From the NCBI RefSeq assembly GCF_022899355.1, contig NZ_JALJCK010000005.1:452814-516813 (forward strand): 64,000 nucleotides of DNA, given 5' to 3'. The translations under genes were made by a program, and so were the position numbers. The notes below the pieces were generated by a model that saw only the letters and a list, made by a program, of their open reading frames with translations, had not been told where the DNA came from and made no database searches. Each line of letters starts with the position of its first letter. The stretch's first letter is position 1. This document shows, piece by piece, positions 27,169-35,773 of this stretch. This DNA is from Shinella yambaruensis. Lineage in GTDB: Bacteria > Pseudomonadota > Alphaproteobacteria > Rhizobiales > Rhizobiaceae.

Positions 27169-28695
27169 TTATTTCATGAGAACGTTCTCATTTCGGCATG
27201 CCAAATCGGGAGATGGCCAACGAAGGCCGAATTCGGTGACGGTTTCGTCGATGAAGCAGGCGATCTGGGCCGCCGTCTCCTCCGAAGTCCAACCGAGATG
27301 CGGGGCGGCGAACCTTGCGGCGGCCTCTGCATGGCGCAGGCCGAGATCCGGCTCCCACCCGACGGAAAGACGGCGGCGCAGGATATCCGACAGCGTGCGG
27401 GCCTGCTCGTTCAGCACCGCATGGGCGACGGAGGCTTGCGTGACGCGGTCCATGTCCTCGACGGGCGGCGATGCCGTGTCGAGCGGCCGCGGCGGGCCGG
27501 ACGGCTTCAGCCGGCGGGCGACCGCACGCCTCAGCCGCCGCCCCGCGTCGCGATGGGTCATCAGCAGCCCGCCGGTGAAGGTGAAAAGGTTCGGCAGGCC
27601 CTCATCGGTCAGGTCGTGCTCGCGGACGGCGGGCGCAGGCCCCTTGCCGTCCCGGGCGAGGCTGCGCGGCCGCACGCCCGCCCAGGAATAGAGCACGTCC
27701 TCGCGCCGCAGCCCGAAACCGGGAAACAATCGCCCCAGCTGGTCGAGGATGGCGGCGATCTCCGCCTCGCTCGCCCGGAAGCCTTCGGGCCGGCCGTCCG
27801 AGGCGGAATCCCACGGGCCGGCATAGTGAAGCGCGCCCCACGGGATCAGGTAGAAGGGCGCGCCCGCCGCGGTGACGGTCTCGAAGCCGATGCCACGAAG
27901 ACTTTCCGGCAGGCGCACGACGATGTTCGTACCCTTCTCGCCGGTGTTCCTGCGGATATGCGGCGCGCCGGCAAGCGCGGTGATCTCGTCAACCCAGACG
28001 CCCGCGCAGTTGACTACCGCACGCGCCAGCACATCGCGCGATCCCCCCGCCGCCGTCAGCGTGACCCGCCACAGGTCGCCATCACGCGCAAGCGCCGTCA
28101 CCGCGGTGTGGTTCAGCGCCTCCATGCCGATCGCCCGCGCCTTCATGACCGTGTCGACCACGATGCGCTCCGGCCAGCAATACTGATATTCCGTGAAGGT
28201 CATCGCGCCGTGAATGCCGTCGAGCCCTGCCATACCTTGCAGCGCCGGATGCGCCCGCGCCTCCCCGGCGGAAAGGATCTGCAGGTCCAGCGGGACACGA
28301 CCGCCGTCGCTCGCCGCCATCAGGCGGAAGGCGAGCCGCGCCTTCCAGCGGGGAATGGCGTTTTCCCGCGTCAGCGGAACGACGAAGGTGACGGGTTTCA
28401 CCCGCTCGGGCGCGGTCCGCACGAATTCCGCCCGCCCCCGCATCGCCCGGCGCATGAGGCTGAAACATTCGATTGCGCTGCGCGGGCGGGCGAGAAAGGC
28501 CGCGATCGATCCGCTGGCAGCGGACAGATAACCGAGCCCGCAATGCTGAAGGCGCGAGGTCCTGCTGGAGGTGCCGGAGCCATAATCGTCACGCTCGACG
28601 AGCAGCGTGCCATAGCCCGCCGCCGCCAGATGCTGCCCTGCCGCCGCGGCGATGATGCCGCCGCCGACAACCACGGTGTCGTAAGTCTGGGTCAC
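27169..28695 (-). CDS. GlpD-like FAD-dependent oxidoreductase
   Basis: A 508-aa flavoprotein resembling aerobic glycerol-3-phosphate dehydrogenase. It has the FAD motif VVVGGGIIAAAAG near the start and the segment GTSSRTSRLQHCGLGYL, which corresponds to the GlpD signature but with His-Cys-Gly in place of His-Gly-Gly and G-L-G-Y for G-L-R-Y. The FAD-proximal C-terminal motif FTFTGGLLMTHRDAG is present. The start is taken as GTG 28695, since upstream codons would run into an operator at 28747-28760. Substrate unknown; context suggests a sugar-phosphate or polyol-type compound. The last codons encode ...NENVLMK and contain an operator palindrome. Confidence 0.78.
   Translation of the reverse strand: MTQTYDTVVVGGGIIAAAAGQHLAAAGYGTLLVERDDYGSGTSSRTSRLQHCGLGYLSAASGSIAAFLARPRSAIECFSLMRRAMRGRAEFVRTAPERVKPVTFVVPLTRENAIPRWKARLAFRLMAASDGGRVPLDLQILSAGEARAHPALQGMAGLDGIHGAMTFTEYQYCWPERIVVDTVMKARAIGMEALNHTAVTALARDGDLWRVTLTAAGGSRDVLARAVVNCAGVWVDEITALAGAPHIRRNTGEKGTNIVVRLPESLRGIGFETVTAAGAPFYLIPWGALHYAGPWDSASDGRPEGFRASEAEIAAILDQLGRLFPGFGLRREDVLYSWAGVRPRSLARDGKGPAPAVREHDLTDEGLPNLFTFTGGLLMTHRDAGRRLRRAVARRLKPSGPPRPLDTASPPVEDMDRVTQASVAHAVLNEQARTLSDILRRRLSVGWEPDLGLRHAEAAARFAAPHLGWTSEETAAQIACFIDETVTEFGLRWPSPDLACRNENVLMK
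27177..27190. promoter_or_regulatory. LacI-type operator embedded in coding sequence
   Basis: TGAGAACGTTCTCA, a perfect palindrome (16 bp with flanks, 27176-27191). It lies within the final codons of the GlpD-like gene and 50 bp upstream of the isomerase gene. Identical to the site at 35734-35747. Confidence 0.75.
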
Positions 28696-28746
28696 GGTCC
28701 ATCCCCGCCCTGCCGCCCCATGAGGCGATGCGCTCAACGTTTGATG

Positions 28747-28760
28747 TGAGAACGTTCGCA
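28747..28760. promoter_or_regulatory. LacI-type operator in the frlB divergent promoter
   Basis: TGAGAACGTTCGCA, one mismatch from the palindrome found at 27177, 34371 and 35734. It lies between the divergent GlpD-like gene (start 28695) and frlB-like gene (start 28847), so it could control both. Confidence 0.65.
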
Positions 28761-28805
28761 AAATTCTGGCGACGGTGTCAAGTCCGCTTGACGCGCGCGG
28801 AAAGA

Positions 28806-28823
28806 TTATAATACGTATTATAA
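28806..28823. promoter_or_regulatory. Palindromic candidate GntR operator before frlB
   Basis: TTATAATACGTATTATAA, a perfect 18-bp palindrome 23 bp before the frlB-like start codon. It is unlike the LacI-type sites and is well placed for the GntR regulator encoded two genes along (29867-30577). Assignment by proximity only. Confidence 0.6.
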
Positions 28824-28846
28824 CGTCATATCAGAAAGGTCCATTC

Positions 28847-29848
28847 ATGCCCTTCCCCTCCGCCTTCGACGCCGGCGTCGTCGCCGCGCTCTCCGCCCTC
28901 GATGCGAAATCGGTAAAACATGTATTCTTCATCGCCTGCGGCGGCTCGCTGTCGATCATGCATCCGGCCAAGTTCCTCCTCGACCAGCACTCGCCGCTGC
29001 CGTCGGATGTCTACAACGCCGCCGAATTCGTCGCCCGCGCGCCGCGGTCGCTGGACGATAAATCGCTGGTCGTCCTTTGCTCGATGACGGGCACCACGAA
29101 GGAAACCACCGCCGCGGCCGAATTCGCCCGCTCCAGGGGCGCGACGACCATCGGCCTGACGGTCGAGCCCGCCTCCCCGCTCGGCAAGGCGGTCGACCAT
29201 GTCGTCGGCTTCGAGGCGCCCTATACGACCGGTGTGCCGATCGATGCGAAGAACAGCAACTATTCGCGGATCTACCAGATCGTCATGGGTCTCGTTGCCC
29301 TCACCGGCGGCGAGGACCTGACCGAGGCGCTGATCGAAAGCCTTTTCGCCCTGCAGCCGGCCATCGACCGCGCGCAGGCCGCCTTCGCGCCGATGTTCGA
29401 GGACTATGCGCCGCGCTTCGCCAAGGAAGACGTGGTCTATACGGTCGCGAGCGGCGCGAGCTACGGCGCGGCCTATTCCTTCGCCATCTGCGTGCTCATG
29501 GAGATGCAGTGGATCAACAGCCAGGCGATCCATGCCAACGAGTTCTTCCACGGCCCCTTCGAGGTGCTCGACAAGGACCGCGCCTTCATCCTCATGAAGG
29601 GCCTCGACAGCACGCGGCCGCTGGAGGAGCGCGCCGACGCATTCCTGCACCGGTTCGGCGCGGCGGAGAACATCCTCGTTCTCGATGCCGAAAAGCTCGA
29701 CCTCTCCGGCATCGCCCCCCAGTTCCGCGGCAATGTCGTGCCGCTGATCTTCTTCGACACGCTCTGGCGTTTCGCCTATAAGATCGCCGACCTGCGCAAG
29801 CACGAGATGCTCGAGGCACGGCGCTACATGAAGAAGATCGCCTACTGA
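28847..29848 (+). CDS. frlB: FrlB-like fructosamine-6-phosphate deglycase (SIS domains)
   Basis: A 333-aa cytoplasmic protein with two SIS (sugar isomerase) domains, matching fructosamine deglycases, which split fructosamine 6-phosphates into glucose 6-phosphate and the free amino acid. Seen features: F-F-I-A-C-G-G-S-L-S (about residues 25-34), CSMTGTTKET (about 79-88), A-S-G-A-S-Y-G-A-A-Y for the second domain and H-A-N-E-F-F-H-G-P-F, the C-terminal part of the active site. No glutaminase domain is present, so it is not GlmS. ATG 28847 has AAAGG upstream. A PfkB-type FrlD-like kinase is encoded at 35774, supporting the assignment. The particular amino acid part is unknown. Confidence 0.82.
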   Translation: MPFPSAFDAGVVAALSALDAKSVKHVFFIACGGSLSIMHPAKFLLDQHSPLPSDVYNAAEFVARAPRSLDDKSLVVLCSMTGTTKETTAAAEFARSRGATTIGLTVEPASPLGKAVDHVVGFEAPYTTGVPIDAKNSNYSRIYQIVMGLVALTGGEDLTEALIESLFALQPAIDRAQAAFAPMFEDYAPRFAKEDVVYTVASGASYGAAYSFAICVLMEMQWINSQAIHANEFFHGPFEVLDKDRAFILMKGLDSTRPLEERADAFLHRFGAAENILVLDAEKLDLSGIAPQFRGNVVPLIFFDTLWRFAYKIADLRKHEMLEARRYMKKIAY

Positions 29849-29866
29849 CCGGGGCTGGAAGGGCGG

Positions 29867-30577
29867 ATGGACGACCAAGCAAATCTCTTGCCGCTCTATG
29901 AACAGGTCCGGCGCTCGATCCTGGCCGGCATCGAGTCCGGCCGGTTCGCCGAAGGCAGCTTCCTGCCCGCCGAACCGGAACTGATGGCACTCTACGGCGT
30001 CAGCCGGATCACGCTGCGGCGCGCGATCGGCGAGCTTTGCGCCGGTGGCCGCCTGCAAAGGCAACAGGGGCGCGGCACCGTGATCATGCCGGGCAAGGTG
30101 CGCCAGACGCTCGTCTCGCTGTCGGGCTTTTCCGAAACCATGGACGGTCTCGGCCGAAAGGCCGGTCATCGCATCCTCGCCCGCGACGACAATCCCGACG
30201 CGCCGGCCATCCGCGAGCGCCTCGAGGCCGGGGCGCTGATCCGCTTCGACCGGCTGCTGGAGGACGACGGCCGGCCGATGACGCTCGAAACGCTCTGGTT
30301 CGACGGCTCACGTTTTCCCGAGGTGATCGCGCCGGTCGCCGCCGGCGGCTCCTTTTTCGCCGCGCTGCGCGACAGGGCGGGCATCGTGCCGGCCCATGCG
30401 GAGCGGCAGATCGATGTCGGCCTCGCCTCGGCCGCCGAGCGCACCATCCTGGCCGTGACCGCCGCCCAGCCGGTCTACCGGATCGAAAAGATCGTCACCG
30501 ACGCCGAAGGGCGCCCGCTCGCCCTGTCGCAGCTCGTCACCCCAAGCCATCTGGTCACCTACACGATCAAGACCTGA
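29867..30577 (+). CDS. GntR-family regulator (HutC/FrlR type)
   Basis: A 236-aa GntR regulator. The winged helix-turn-helix occupies about residues 8-75 (LYEQVRRSILAGIESGRF...LMALYGVSRITLRRAIGEL), followed by a UTRA effector domain that in this subfamily senses phosphorylated sugars or amino acid derivatives. It follows frlB by 18 bp and precedes the cyclodeaminase-family gene by 10 bp, so the three are one operon. In enterobacteria the fructoselysine operon is also controlled by a GntR protein, FrlR. The 18-bp palindrome at 28806 is its likely target. Confidence 0.88.
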   Translation: MDDQANLLPLYEQVRRSILAGIESGRFAEGSFLPAEPELMALYGVSRITLRRAIGELCAGGRLQRQQGRGTVIMPGKVRQTLVSLSGFSETMDGLGRKAGHRILARDDNPDAPAIRERLEAGALIRFDRLLEDDGRPMTLETLWFDGSRFPEVIAPVAAGGSFFAALRDRAGIVPAHAERQIDVGLASAAERTILAVTAAQPVYRIEKIVTDAEGRPLALSQLVTPSHLVTYTIKT

Positions 30578-30587
30578 AAGGTTCGCC

Positions 30588-31526
30588 ATGCACGTTTTCG
30601 ATGCGCCCGCCGTTCACGCGGCGCTCCCGTGGACTTTTCTGATCGAGGCCTTGCGCAAGGCGCATCTCGGGCCGATGCCCGCCTCCGACGTCGTGGTGCA
30701 GTCCGATCCCATGGGCGGCGAAGCGCAGTTCGTCACCCTGCCCGGCTGGGCGCCCGGCGGCCCGATCGTCGTGAAGATGGTCGGCGTCTTTCCGCAGAAC
30801 GCGGCCCTCCAGCCGCCGCAACCCGCTGTCCAGGGGCTGGTGGCGCTGTTCGACGGCACGACCGGCGGGCCGCTCCTTGCGGCGGACGGCGCGGCGATGA
30901 CGGCACGCAAGACCGCCGCCGATTCCGCCCTCGGCGCGGCCATCCTCGCGCGGGAAGACGTGGAGGACCTGCTGATCGTCGGTGCCGGCGCGCTCGCCCC
31001 GCATTTCGCCGAGGCGCATCTGGCGGCGCGGCCCTCGCTGCGCCGGGTCACGATCTGGAACCGCACCGCGCCCCGGGCCGCGGCGGTGGCCGCGCACCTT
31101 CGCGAAAAGGGCATCGACGCTACGGTCAGCGAAGACCTCGACGGCTCGGTCGCCCGCGCCGACGTGGTGTCCTGCGTCACCATGTCGGACAGGGCGCTGG
31201 TCAAGGGCGCGCGCCTGCGGCCGGGCGCCCATCTCGATCTCGTCGGTGCCTATCTGCCCACCCTCCGCGAAGCCGACGACGCGGCGCTCACCCGCGGCAC
31301 GATCTTCGTCGACAGCCGCAACAACATGGCGGGCGGCGGAGATCTCTCGCAGGCCGTCGCATCCGGCGCGATCACCTGGGATGCCGTGAAGGCCGACCTC
31401 TTCGAGCTCGTCCAGGGCAAAAGGGAAGGCCGCACCGGCGCCGATCAGATCACCGTGTTCAAGAACAACGGCGGCGCGCATCTCGACCTCTTCACCGCCG
31501 CCGCACTGTCGCAGACGCTCGGCTAG
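30588..31526 (+). CDS. Ornithine cyclodeaminase / mu-crystallin family protein
   Basis: A 312-aa NAD(P)-binding protein of the OCD/mu-crystallin family. The Rossmann segment LLIVGAGALAPHFAEAH (about residues 125-141) and the upstream T-A-R-K-T-A-A substrate region are present, and the C-terminal F-K-N-N-G-G-A-H-L-D-L is typical. Members include ornithine cyclodeaminase, alanine dehydrogenase and ketimine reductases. In this operon it may act on the amino acid or an imine released from the glycated compound; inference. The TAG stop is part of an intergenic repeat (TAGAGCA...). Confidence 0.85.
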   Translation: MHVFDAPAVHAALPWTFLIEALRKAHLGPMPASDVVVQSDPMGGEAQFVTLPGWAPGGPIVVKMVGVFPQNAALQPPQPAVQGLVALFDGTTGGPLLAADGAAMTARKTAADSALGAAILAREDVEDLLIVGAGALAPHFAEAHLAARPSLRRVTIWNRTAPRAAAVAAHLREKGIDATVSEDLDGSVARADVVSCVTMSDRALVKGARLRPGAHLDLVGAYLPTLREADDAALTRGTIFVDSRNNMAGGGDLSQAVASGAITWDAVKADLFELVQGKREGRTGADQITVFKNNGGAHLDLFTAAALSQTLG

Positions 31527-31569
31527 AGCAATACCAGCAAAAGGGCGAAGCGGTTTTGCGTCCGGAATT
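31524..31569. repeat. TAGAGCAAT-type intergenic repeat
   Basis: A stretch beginning TAGAGCAATACCAGCAAAAG and ending near GTCCGGAATTG, of a kind that recurs between genes in rhizobia as far as I recall. A diverged relative is at 33397-33454. Here again the TAG is the stop codon of the preceding gene. Confidence 0.45.
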
Positions 31570-31570
31570 G

Positions 31571-31617
31571 CGTCAGGGCATTTCCGCGATTCGGAGAAAA
31601 GCGGAAATGCCCTGACG
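31571..31617. terminator. Bidirectional hairpin between converging genes
   Basis: Perfect 17-bp arms CGTCAGGGCATTTCCGC and GCGGAAATGCCCTGACG around a 13-nt loop, between the plus-strand frlB operon and the minus-strand importer ATPase, whose stop is at 31620. No long T run, but position and stability suit a shared terminator. Confidence 0.7.
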
Positions 31618-31619
31618 CG

Positions 31620-32405
31620 TCACGCGTCCGCCAGAACACGCGCCAGAAAAGCCCGCGTACGGTCGTGCTGCGGGCGCGTCAGCACGTCGACCGGCCGCCC
31701 CTGCTCCACGATCACCCCGCCATCCATGAAGATCAGGTGGTCGGCGACATCGCGCGCAAAGCCCATTTCATGCGTGACGACGACCATGGTCATGCCGTCG
31801 TCGGCAAGCTTGCGCATCACGGCAAGGACCTCGCCGACGAGTTCCGGGTCGAGGGCCGAGGTCGGCTCGTCGAACAGCATGACGTCGGGCTTCATCGCCA
31901 GCGAGCGTGCGATGGCCGCGCGCTGCTGCTGGCCGCCGGAAAGCTGGGCCGGATAATAGTGCGCCCGCTCCTTCATGCCGACGCGCTCCAGAAGCACCAT
32001 CGCCTCCTCGATCGCCGTGGCGCGCGGCACGCGCTTGACGAGGATCGGCGCCTCGATGACGTTTTCGAGCGCGGTCTTGTGCGGGAAGAGATGGAAACCC
32101 TGGAACACCATGCCCATGCGCTGGCGCTGGCGGGAGAGCTCGTTGAAGCTCATCTCGTAGAGCTTGTCGCCCTTCCAGCGCACGCCGACGGGTTCGCCAT
32201 GCAGGAAGATTGCGCCGCCGGTGGGCTTTTCGAGATAGTTGAGGCACCGCAGGAACGTGCTCTTGCCAGAGCCCGAGGGCCCGACGATGCAGGTCACGTC
32301 GCCGCGCATCACCGCGACATCGATGCCGCGCAGCACCTCGTGCGCGCCAAAGCTCTTGCGCAGGCGCTCGACCTTCAGCAGCGGCTCGCCGTTCGTCTGG
32401 CTCAT
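31620..32405 (-). CDS. Polar amino-acid-type ABC ATPase
   Basis: A 261-aa ATPase of the GlnQ/HisP class: GPSGSGKST near residue 40, [43 protein letters not shown] and [10 protein letters not shown]. Its ATG overlaps the TGA of the permease gene by one base (TGATG), indicating translational coupling. It powers the importer made with 32405-33328 and 33454-34299. All motifs intact. Confidence 0.92.
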   Translation of the reverse strand: MSQTNGEPLLKVERLRKSFGAHEVLRGIDVAVMRGDVTCIVGPSGSGKSTFLRCLNYLEKPTGGAIFLHGEPVGVRWKGDKLYEMSFNELSRQRQRMGMVFQGFHLFPHKTALENVIEAPILVKRVPRATAIEEAMVLLERVGMKERAHYYPAQLSGGQQQRAAIARSLAMKPDVMLFDEPTSALDPELVGEVLAVMRKLADDGMTMVVVTHEMGFARDVADHLIFMDGGVIVEQGRPVDVLTRPQHDRTRAFLARVLADA

Positions 32406-33328
32406 CACACGGCCTCCTGCTGGCGCGCGAACAGGCGGAAGGGGAAGATCCCGCCCGCTTTCGTCGCGCCGGCCCGGTGCTCGGATTTCAATCGGTGCTC
32501 GACGGCATGTTCGACGACCGTCAGGATCGTGGTGAGAACGAGATACCAGATGGTTGCGACGAGCAGCAGCGGCACCGTCTGGTAGGTGCGCGCATAGACC
32601 ATCTGCGCCGAATAGAGCAGATCGGGCAATGCCAGCACGGAGACGAGCGAGGTGAATTTCAGCATCGAGATCGTGTCGTTGCCGATGGGCGGAATGACGA
32701 TGCGCAGCGCCTGCGGCAAGACGATGCGACGAAGCATCTGGGCGCGCGTCATGCCGAGCGTGGCGGCTGCTTCCGTCTGGCCGACATTCACGGCCTGGAT
32801 GCCGGCGCGGATCATTTCGGCGGCATAGGCGCTTTCGGTGAAGGCAAGGCCCATGATGGCCGCGCTGAAGGGGGTGATGAGCTGGTTGGTATTCCAGGAG
32901 AGGAGCTTCGGCCCGCCGAACGGGATGCCGATCGATATTTCTGGCAGGAGAAGCGCCAGATTGTACCAGAAGATCATCTGCACCAGCGGCGGCACACCGC
33001 GGAAGAACCAGATCCAGCCCCAGCTGACGGACTGGAAGACGCGGCTGGCCGACAGGCGCATGATGGCCAGCACGACACCGATTGCAAGGCCGAGCACCAT
33101 GGCGAGGAATGTCAGCAGCAGCGTCATGCCGAGACCCGACAGGATGGCCCGGTTGAACATGTATTCGGCAACGACGGCCCACTGCATGTTCTTGTTGGTG
33201 ACGAGCACCTGCAGGAAGACGACCGCAAGGACGGCAAGAACCACGCCGCCGATCCAGTGGCCTATCTTCGGCACCGCGATGGGCTTGAGATCGTGGATCG
33301 AGGGGCGGTGTGGCGGTTCTTCAGACAT
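32405..33328 (-). CDS. Polar amino-acid-type ABC permease
   Basis: A 307-aa inner-membrane permease of the His/Glu/Gln/opine class. After a cytoplasmic N-terminus (about 30 residues) come membrane segments, the family motif [16 protein letters not shown] and the ATPase-docking loop [12 protein letters not shown]...[15 protein letters not shown] 33328 is preceded by AAGGA; a longer open frame upstream is spurious. Only one permease is encoded, so the channel is likely a homodimer. Gene order binding protein, permease, ATPase. Confidence 0.9.
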   Translation of the reverse strand: MSEEPPHRPSIHDLKPIAVPKIGHWIGGVVLAVLAVVFLQVLVTNKNMQWAVVAEYMFNRAILSGLGMTLLLTFLAMVLGLAIGVVLAIMRLSASRVFQSVSWGWIWFFRGVPPLVQMIFWYNLALLLPEISIGIPFGGPKLLSWNTNQLITPFSAAIMGLAFTESAYAAEMIRAGIQAVNVGQTEAAATLGMTRAQMLRRIVLPQALRIVIPPIGNDTISMLKFTSLVSVLALPDLLYSAQMVYARTYQTVPLLLVATIWYLVLTTILTVVEHAVEHRLKSEHRAGATKAGGIFPFRLFARQQEAV

Positions 33329-33396
33329 CGTTGTTCCTTGTGCCGGTCGCGGACCTCGCCCCGGCCCGAGGCAAGCCCCGGGCCGGGAAAGCGGCG

Positions 33397-33454
33397 CTGG
33401 AGCAATCCAGCAAGCGTGCGCAGTTTTGGCGTTTCGAAGAAAAGCGCAAACGCC
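33397..33454. repeat. Hairpin-rich intergenic repeat within importer operon
   Basis: Two hairpins: CTGGA-GCAA-TCCAG at 33397-33410 and GGCGTTT / AAACGCC at 33428-33454. The second reaches the stop codon of the binding-protein gene. It may stabilise the binding-protein message or lower read-through to the permease and ATPase genes. Confidence 0.5.
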
Positions 33455-34299
33455 TAGAGGTCCGCCGGATTTTCTTCCGTGATCAGAAGCGCCTTGCTCA
33501 GCATGCCGGAATCGTTCAGGCCCCACTTGGCCATGATCTTCTCATAGGTACCGTCGTCGATCATCGACTGGATCGCATCCGTCATGACCTGGCCGAGCGG
33601 ATCGCCCTTGCGCACGCCGATGCAGCTGTTGACGGGCGACAGAACCAGTTCCGACACCTTCAGGTCGCCGGTCTGCTTGGCCATGTAGGCAAGCTTGACG
33701 GAGCCGGCCACGGTCGCCTCGGCGCGCTGCGAGCGCACGGCCAGTTCCGCCTGGGCCTGCGTGCCGTGCGTCTGCATGATCACCGGCTTGTCCTTGCATT
33801 CGTTGGCGTTCAGCTTCTCCAAGAGGCCGAGGTCCCAGGAGCCGTTCAGCACGGCGACCGTCAGGCCGCAGGCGTCGGAGGCCGTCTTGATGTCGAGCTT
33901 GCTGTCCGCCGGATAGGCGAACGAGGTGCCGATCTTGCGCTGGGAGACGAAATCCAGCGTTTTCAGGCGTTCCGCGGTGGTGCCGAAGGACGAGAAGCCC
34001 GCGTCGAAACGCTTCGACTGGAGGCCCGGAATGATGGCGTCGAAACTGGTGCCCTCGAAGGTGAAGGTCACGCCGAGGCGATCTTCCATCTCCTTGGCGA
34101 TATCGACGCTCCAGCCCTTGAGCTGACCATCGGAATCGAGGAATTCGTCGGGCGCCCAGTCGTTGAAGACCGCGGCCTTGATACCGTTGTCCTTGTATTC
34201 CTGCGGCAGGGCATCGTGCAGGGCGGGAATGACATCGGCAAGCGCCGGCATTGCCAGCGCCGCGCTCAGGGCACATCCGGCGAGAATGGATTTGAACAT
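33454..34299 (-). CDS. Polar amino-acid-type ABC binding protein of the fructosamine cluster
   Basis: Periplasmic binding protein (281 aa), SBP family 3. The signal peptide spans residues 1-21 (ending PALAD). The mature domain shows F-N-D-W-A-P-D-E-F, D-G-Q-L-K-G-W-S-V-D and the F-S-S-F-G-T-T...T-L-D-F-V-S block; four cysteines may form disulfides. ATG 34299 has a strong AAGGAGG seven bases upstream. An operator palindrome at 34371-34382 is in its promoter region. Related amino-acid-type importers carry fructosyl amino acids and opines in agrobacteria, which matches the FrlB/FrlD genes here; the ligand is inferred. Confidence 0.88.
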   Translation of the reverse strand: MFKSILAGCALSAALAMPALADVIPALHDALPQEYKDNGIKAAVFNDWAPDEFLDSDGQLKGWSVDIAKEMEDRLGVTFTFEGTSFDAIIPGLQSKRFDAGFSSFGTTAERLKTLDFVSQRKIGTSFAYPADSKLDIKTASDACGLTVAVLNGSWDLGLLEKLNANECKDKPVIMQTHGTQAQAELAVRSQRAEATVAGSVKLAYMAKQTGDLKVSELVLSPVNSCIGVRKGDPLGQVMTDAIQSMIDDGTYEKIMAKWGLNDSGMLSKALLITEENPADL

Positions 34300-34370
34300 G
34301 ACAACCTCCTTGTCGTGGCGAACCGGCGGGTCCGCGATTGCGTTCTCTGGTTCCCCTTGCAGATAATGGC

Positions 34371-34382
34371 GAGAACGTTCTC
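34371..34382. promoter_or_regulatory. LacI-type operator before the importer operon
   Basis: GAGAACGTTCTC, a perfect 12-bp palindrome 71 bp upstream of the binding-protein start and on the far side from the divergent LacI gene (34561). Same core as 27177 and 35734. Confidence 0.75.
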
Positions 34383-34560
34383 ACATATGAGACACGGAGA
34401 TGGCCCATCCGTCAAGCGCCTCCCGCACCGATCGAGGGCGTAAAGACGTTGAAAACGGCCATCGATCTGGTAACACCTGAAAAAGCCTGTCGTCTTCTAC
34501 CGGAATACGCATGATCGGATTCTCAGTCGGCAGGCCCGAAATGTGAGAGGGAAGTGCCAC

Positions 34561-35649
34561 GTGACCCCGAAAAGCAAGGCAACCATCGCGGATGTAGCGC
34601 GCGCAGCAGGCGTTTCCACGGCAACGGCGGGGCGCGTGCTCGGCGGCTATGGCTATACCAGCGAGGAGAAGAAGGAGCACGTTCTCAAGGCCGCCCAGGA
34701 CCTCGGCTACCGGCCCAACGCGCTCGCCCGCAGCCTCATCACGGGCAAGACCCGCACGCTCGGCGTGGTGGCCGGCGATATCCAGAATCCGTTCTATGCT
34801 TCTGTCCTGCGCGGCATTTCCAACGTCGCCGAGGCCAACGGATTCGGTCTTTTGATCACCAATAGCGACGAGGCCCGGGCAAAGGAGGTCCACTCCGTCG
34901 AGCTTCTCGCCCAGAAGCAGGTGGACGGCCTGATCGTTACCCCCAGCGACACGCGCAAGGCGCGGCACCTGCACAATCTCAAGGCCATGGGCATGCCCTT
35001 GGTGCTGATCGACCGCGCCGTCGCCGGCCTGATGGTCGACCGGGTGGCGACCGACAACATCGCCGCCGCCGAACAGGCCGTCCGCCACCTCATCGCGGCC
35101 GGACACCGCCGGATCGGCATCGTGGCGGAGCTCGTCGACGAGGAGAGCGGCAAGCTGGACGCATTCCTGGCGCGCGCCGTGGCGGGCGATCCGATCGAGA
35201 GCGAAACGCTCTATCCGAGCTGGCAGCGCCTTCTCGGCTATATCCGGGCGCATCGGATCGAGGGCCTGCCCGTGGATCCGCGCCTGACCCTTCGGGCGGG
35301 AAGCTATTCCGCCCTTGCCGCGCAGGCGGTCGTGTCCCGCTTGATGACGACACCCGGCCAGCCGACGGCGCTGTTCACCACGGACGGCACCATGTCCGAA
35401 GGCGCCATGCGGGCTCTCACCGAGTTGAAGCTCTCGATCCCGCAGGATCTCTCGCTCATCTGCTTCGACGATCTCGACTGGATGAGCTTCCACCGCCCCG
35501 GCATCACGACCGTGGCGCAGCCGCGCCTTGCCATGGGCGAGGCCGCCGCGCGAATGCTGCTGGAGCGCATTCGCGGCGAAGCCTTTCCGCCGCGCACGGT
35601 ACTGATGCCCGCCGAACTGGTCGAGCGCGGTTCCGTCGCCCGGCTCTGA
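34561..35649 (+). CDS. LacI-family regulator of the fructosamine regulon
   Basis: A 362-aa LacI/GalR regulator. Helix-turn-helix at about residues 8-29 (TIADVARAAGVSTATAGRVLGG), hinge 52-62 (PNALARSLITG) and effector domain (VVAGDIQNPFYASVLRG, LICFDDLDWMSFHRPG). GTG 34561 is chosen because GAGGGAAG lies about seven bases upstream; GTG 34543 is an alternative. It is divergent from the importer and 124 bp before the kinase gene, with palindromes in front of both, so it is the likely owner of the GAGAACGTTCTC sites at 27177, 28747, 34371 and 35734. Leu59 is the hinge residue equivalent to LacI Leu56. Confidence 0.9.
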   Translation: MTPKSKATIADVARAAGVSTATAGRVLGGYGYTSEEKKEHVLKAAQDLGYRPNALARSLITGKTRTLGVVAGDIQNPFYASVLRGISNVAEANGFGLLITNSDEARAKEVHSVELLAQKQVDGLIVTPSDTRKARHLHNLKAMGMPLVLIDRAVAGLMVDRVATDNIAAAEQAVRHLIAAGHRRIGIVAELVDEESGKLDAFLARAVAGDPIESETLYPSWQRLLGYIRAHRIEGLPVDPRLTLRAGSYSALAAQAVVSRLMTTPGQPTALFTTDGTMSEGAMRALTELKLSIPQDLSLICFDDLDWMSFHRPGITTVAQPRLAMGEAAARMLLERIRGEAFPPRTVLMPAELVERGSVARL

Positions 35650-35733
35650 TCCCCCCGCAAAACGGTCCGGGGCGCCGTTTCAGCCGCACCGGCCGGAGGA
35701 AACCATTTGCCATTCCGGGGGCGGTCCTATAAA

Positions 35734-35747
35734 TGAGAACGTTCTCA
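35734..35747. promoter_or_regulatory. LacI-type operator before frlD
   Basis: TGAGAACGTTCTCA, perfect 14-bp palindrome 26 bp upstream of the kinase start codon, positioned to block transcription initiation or early elongation. Identical to the site at 27177-27190. Confidence 0.78.
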
Positions 35748-35773
35748 GTTCCTTATCAGGAGACGCCTGCCCG

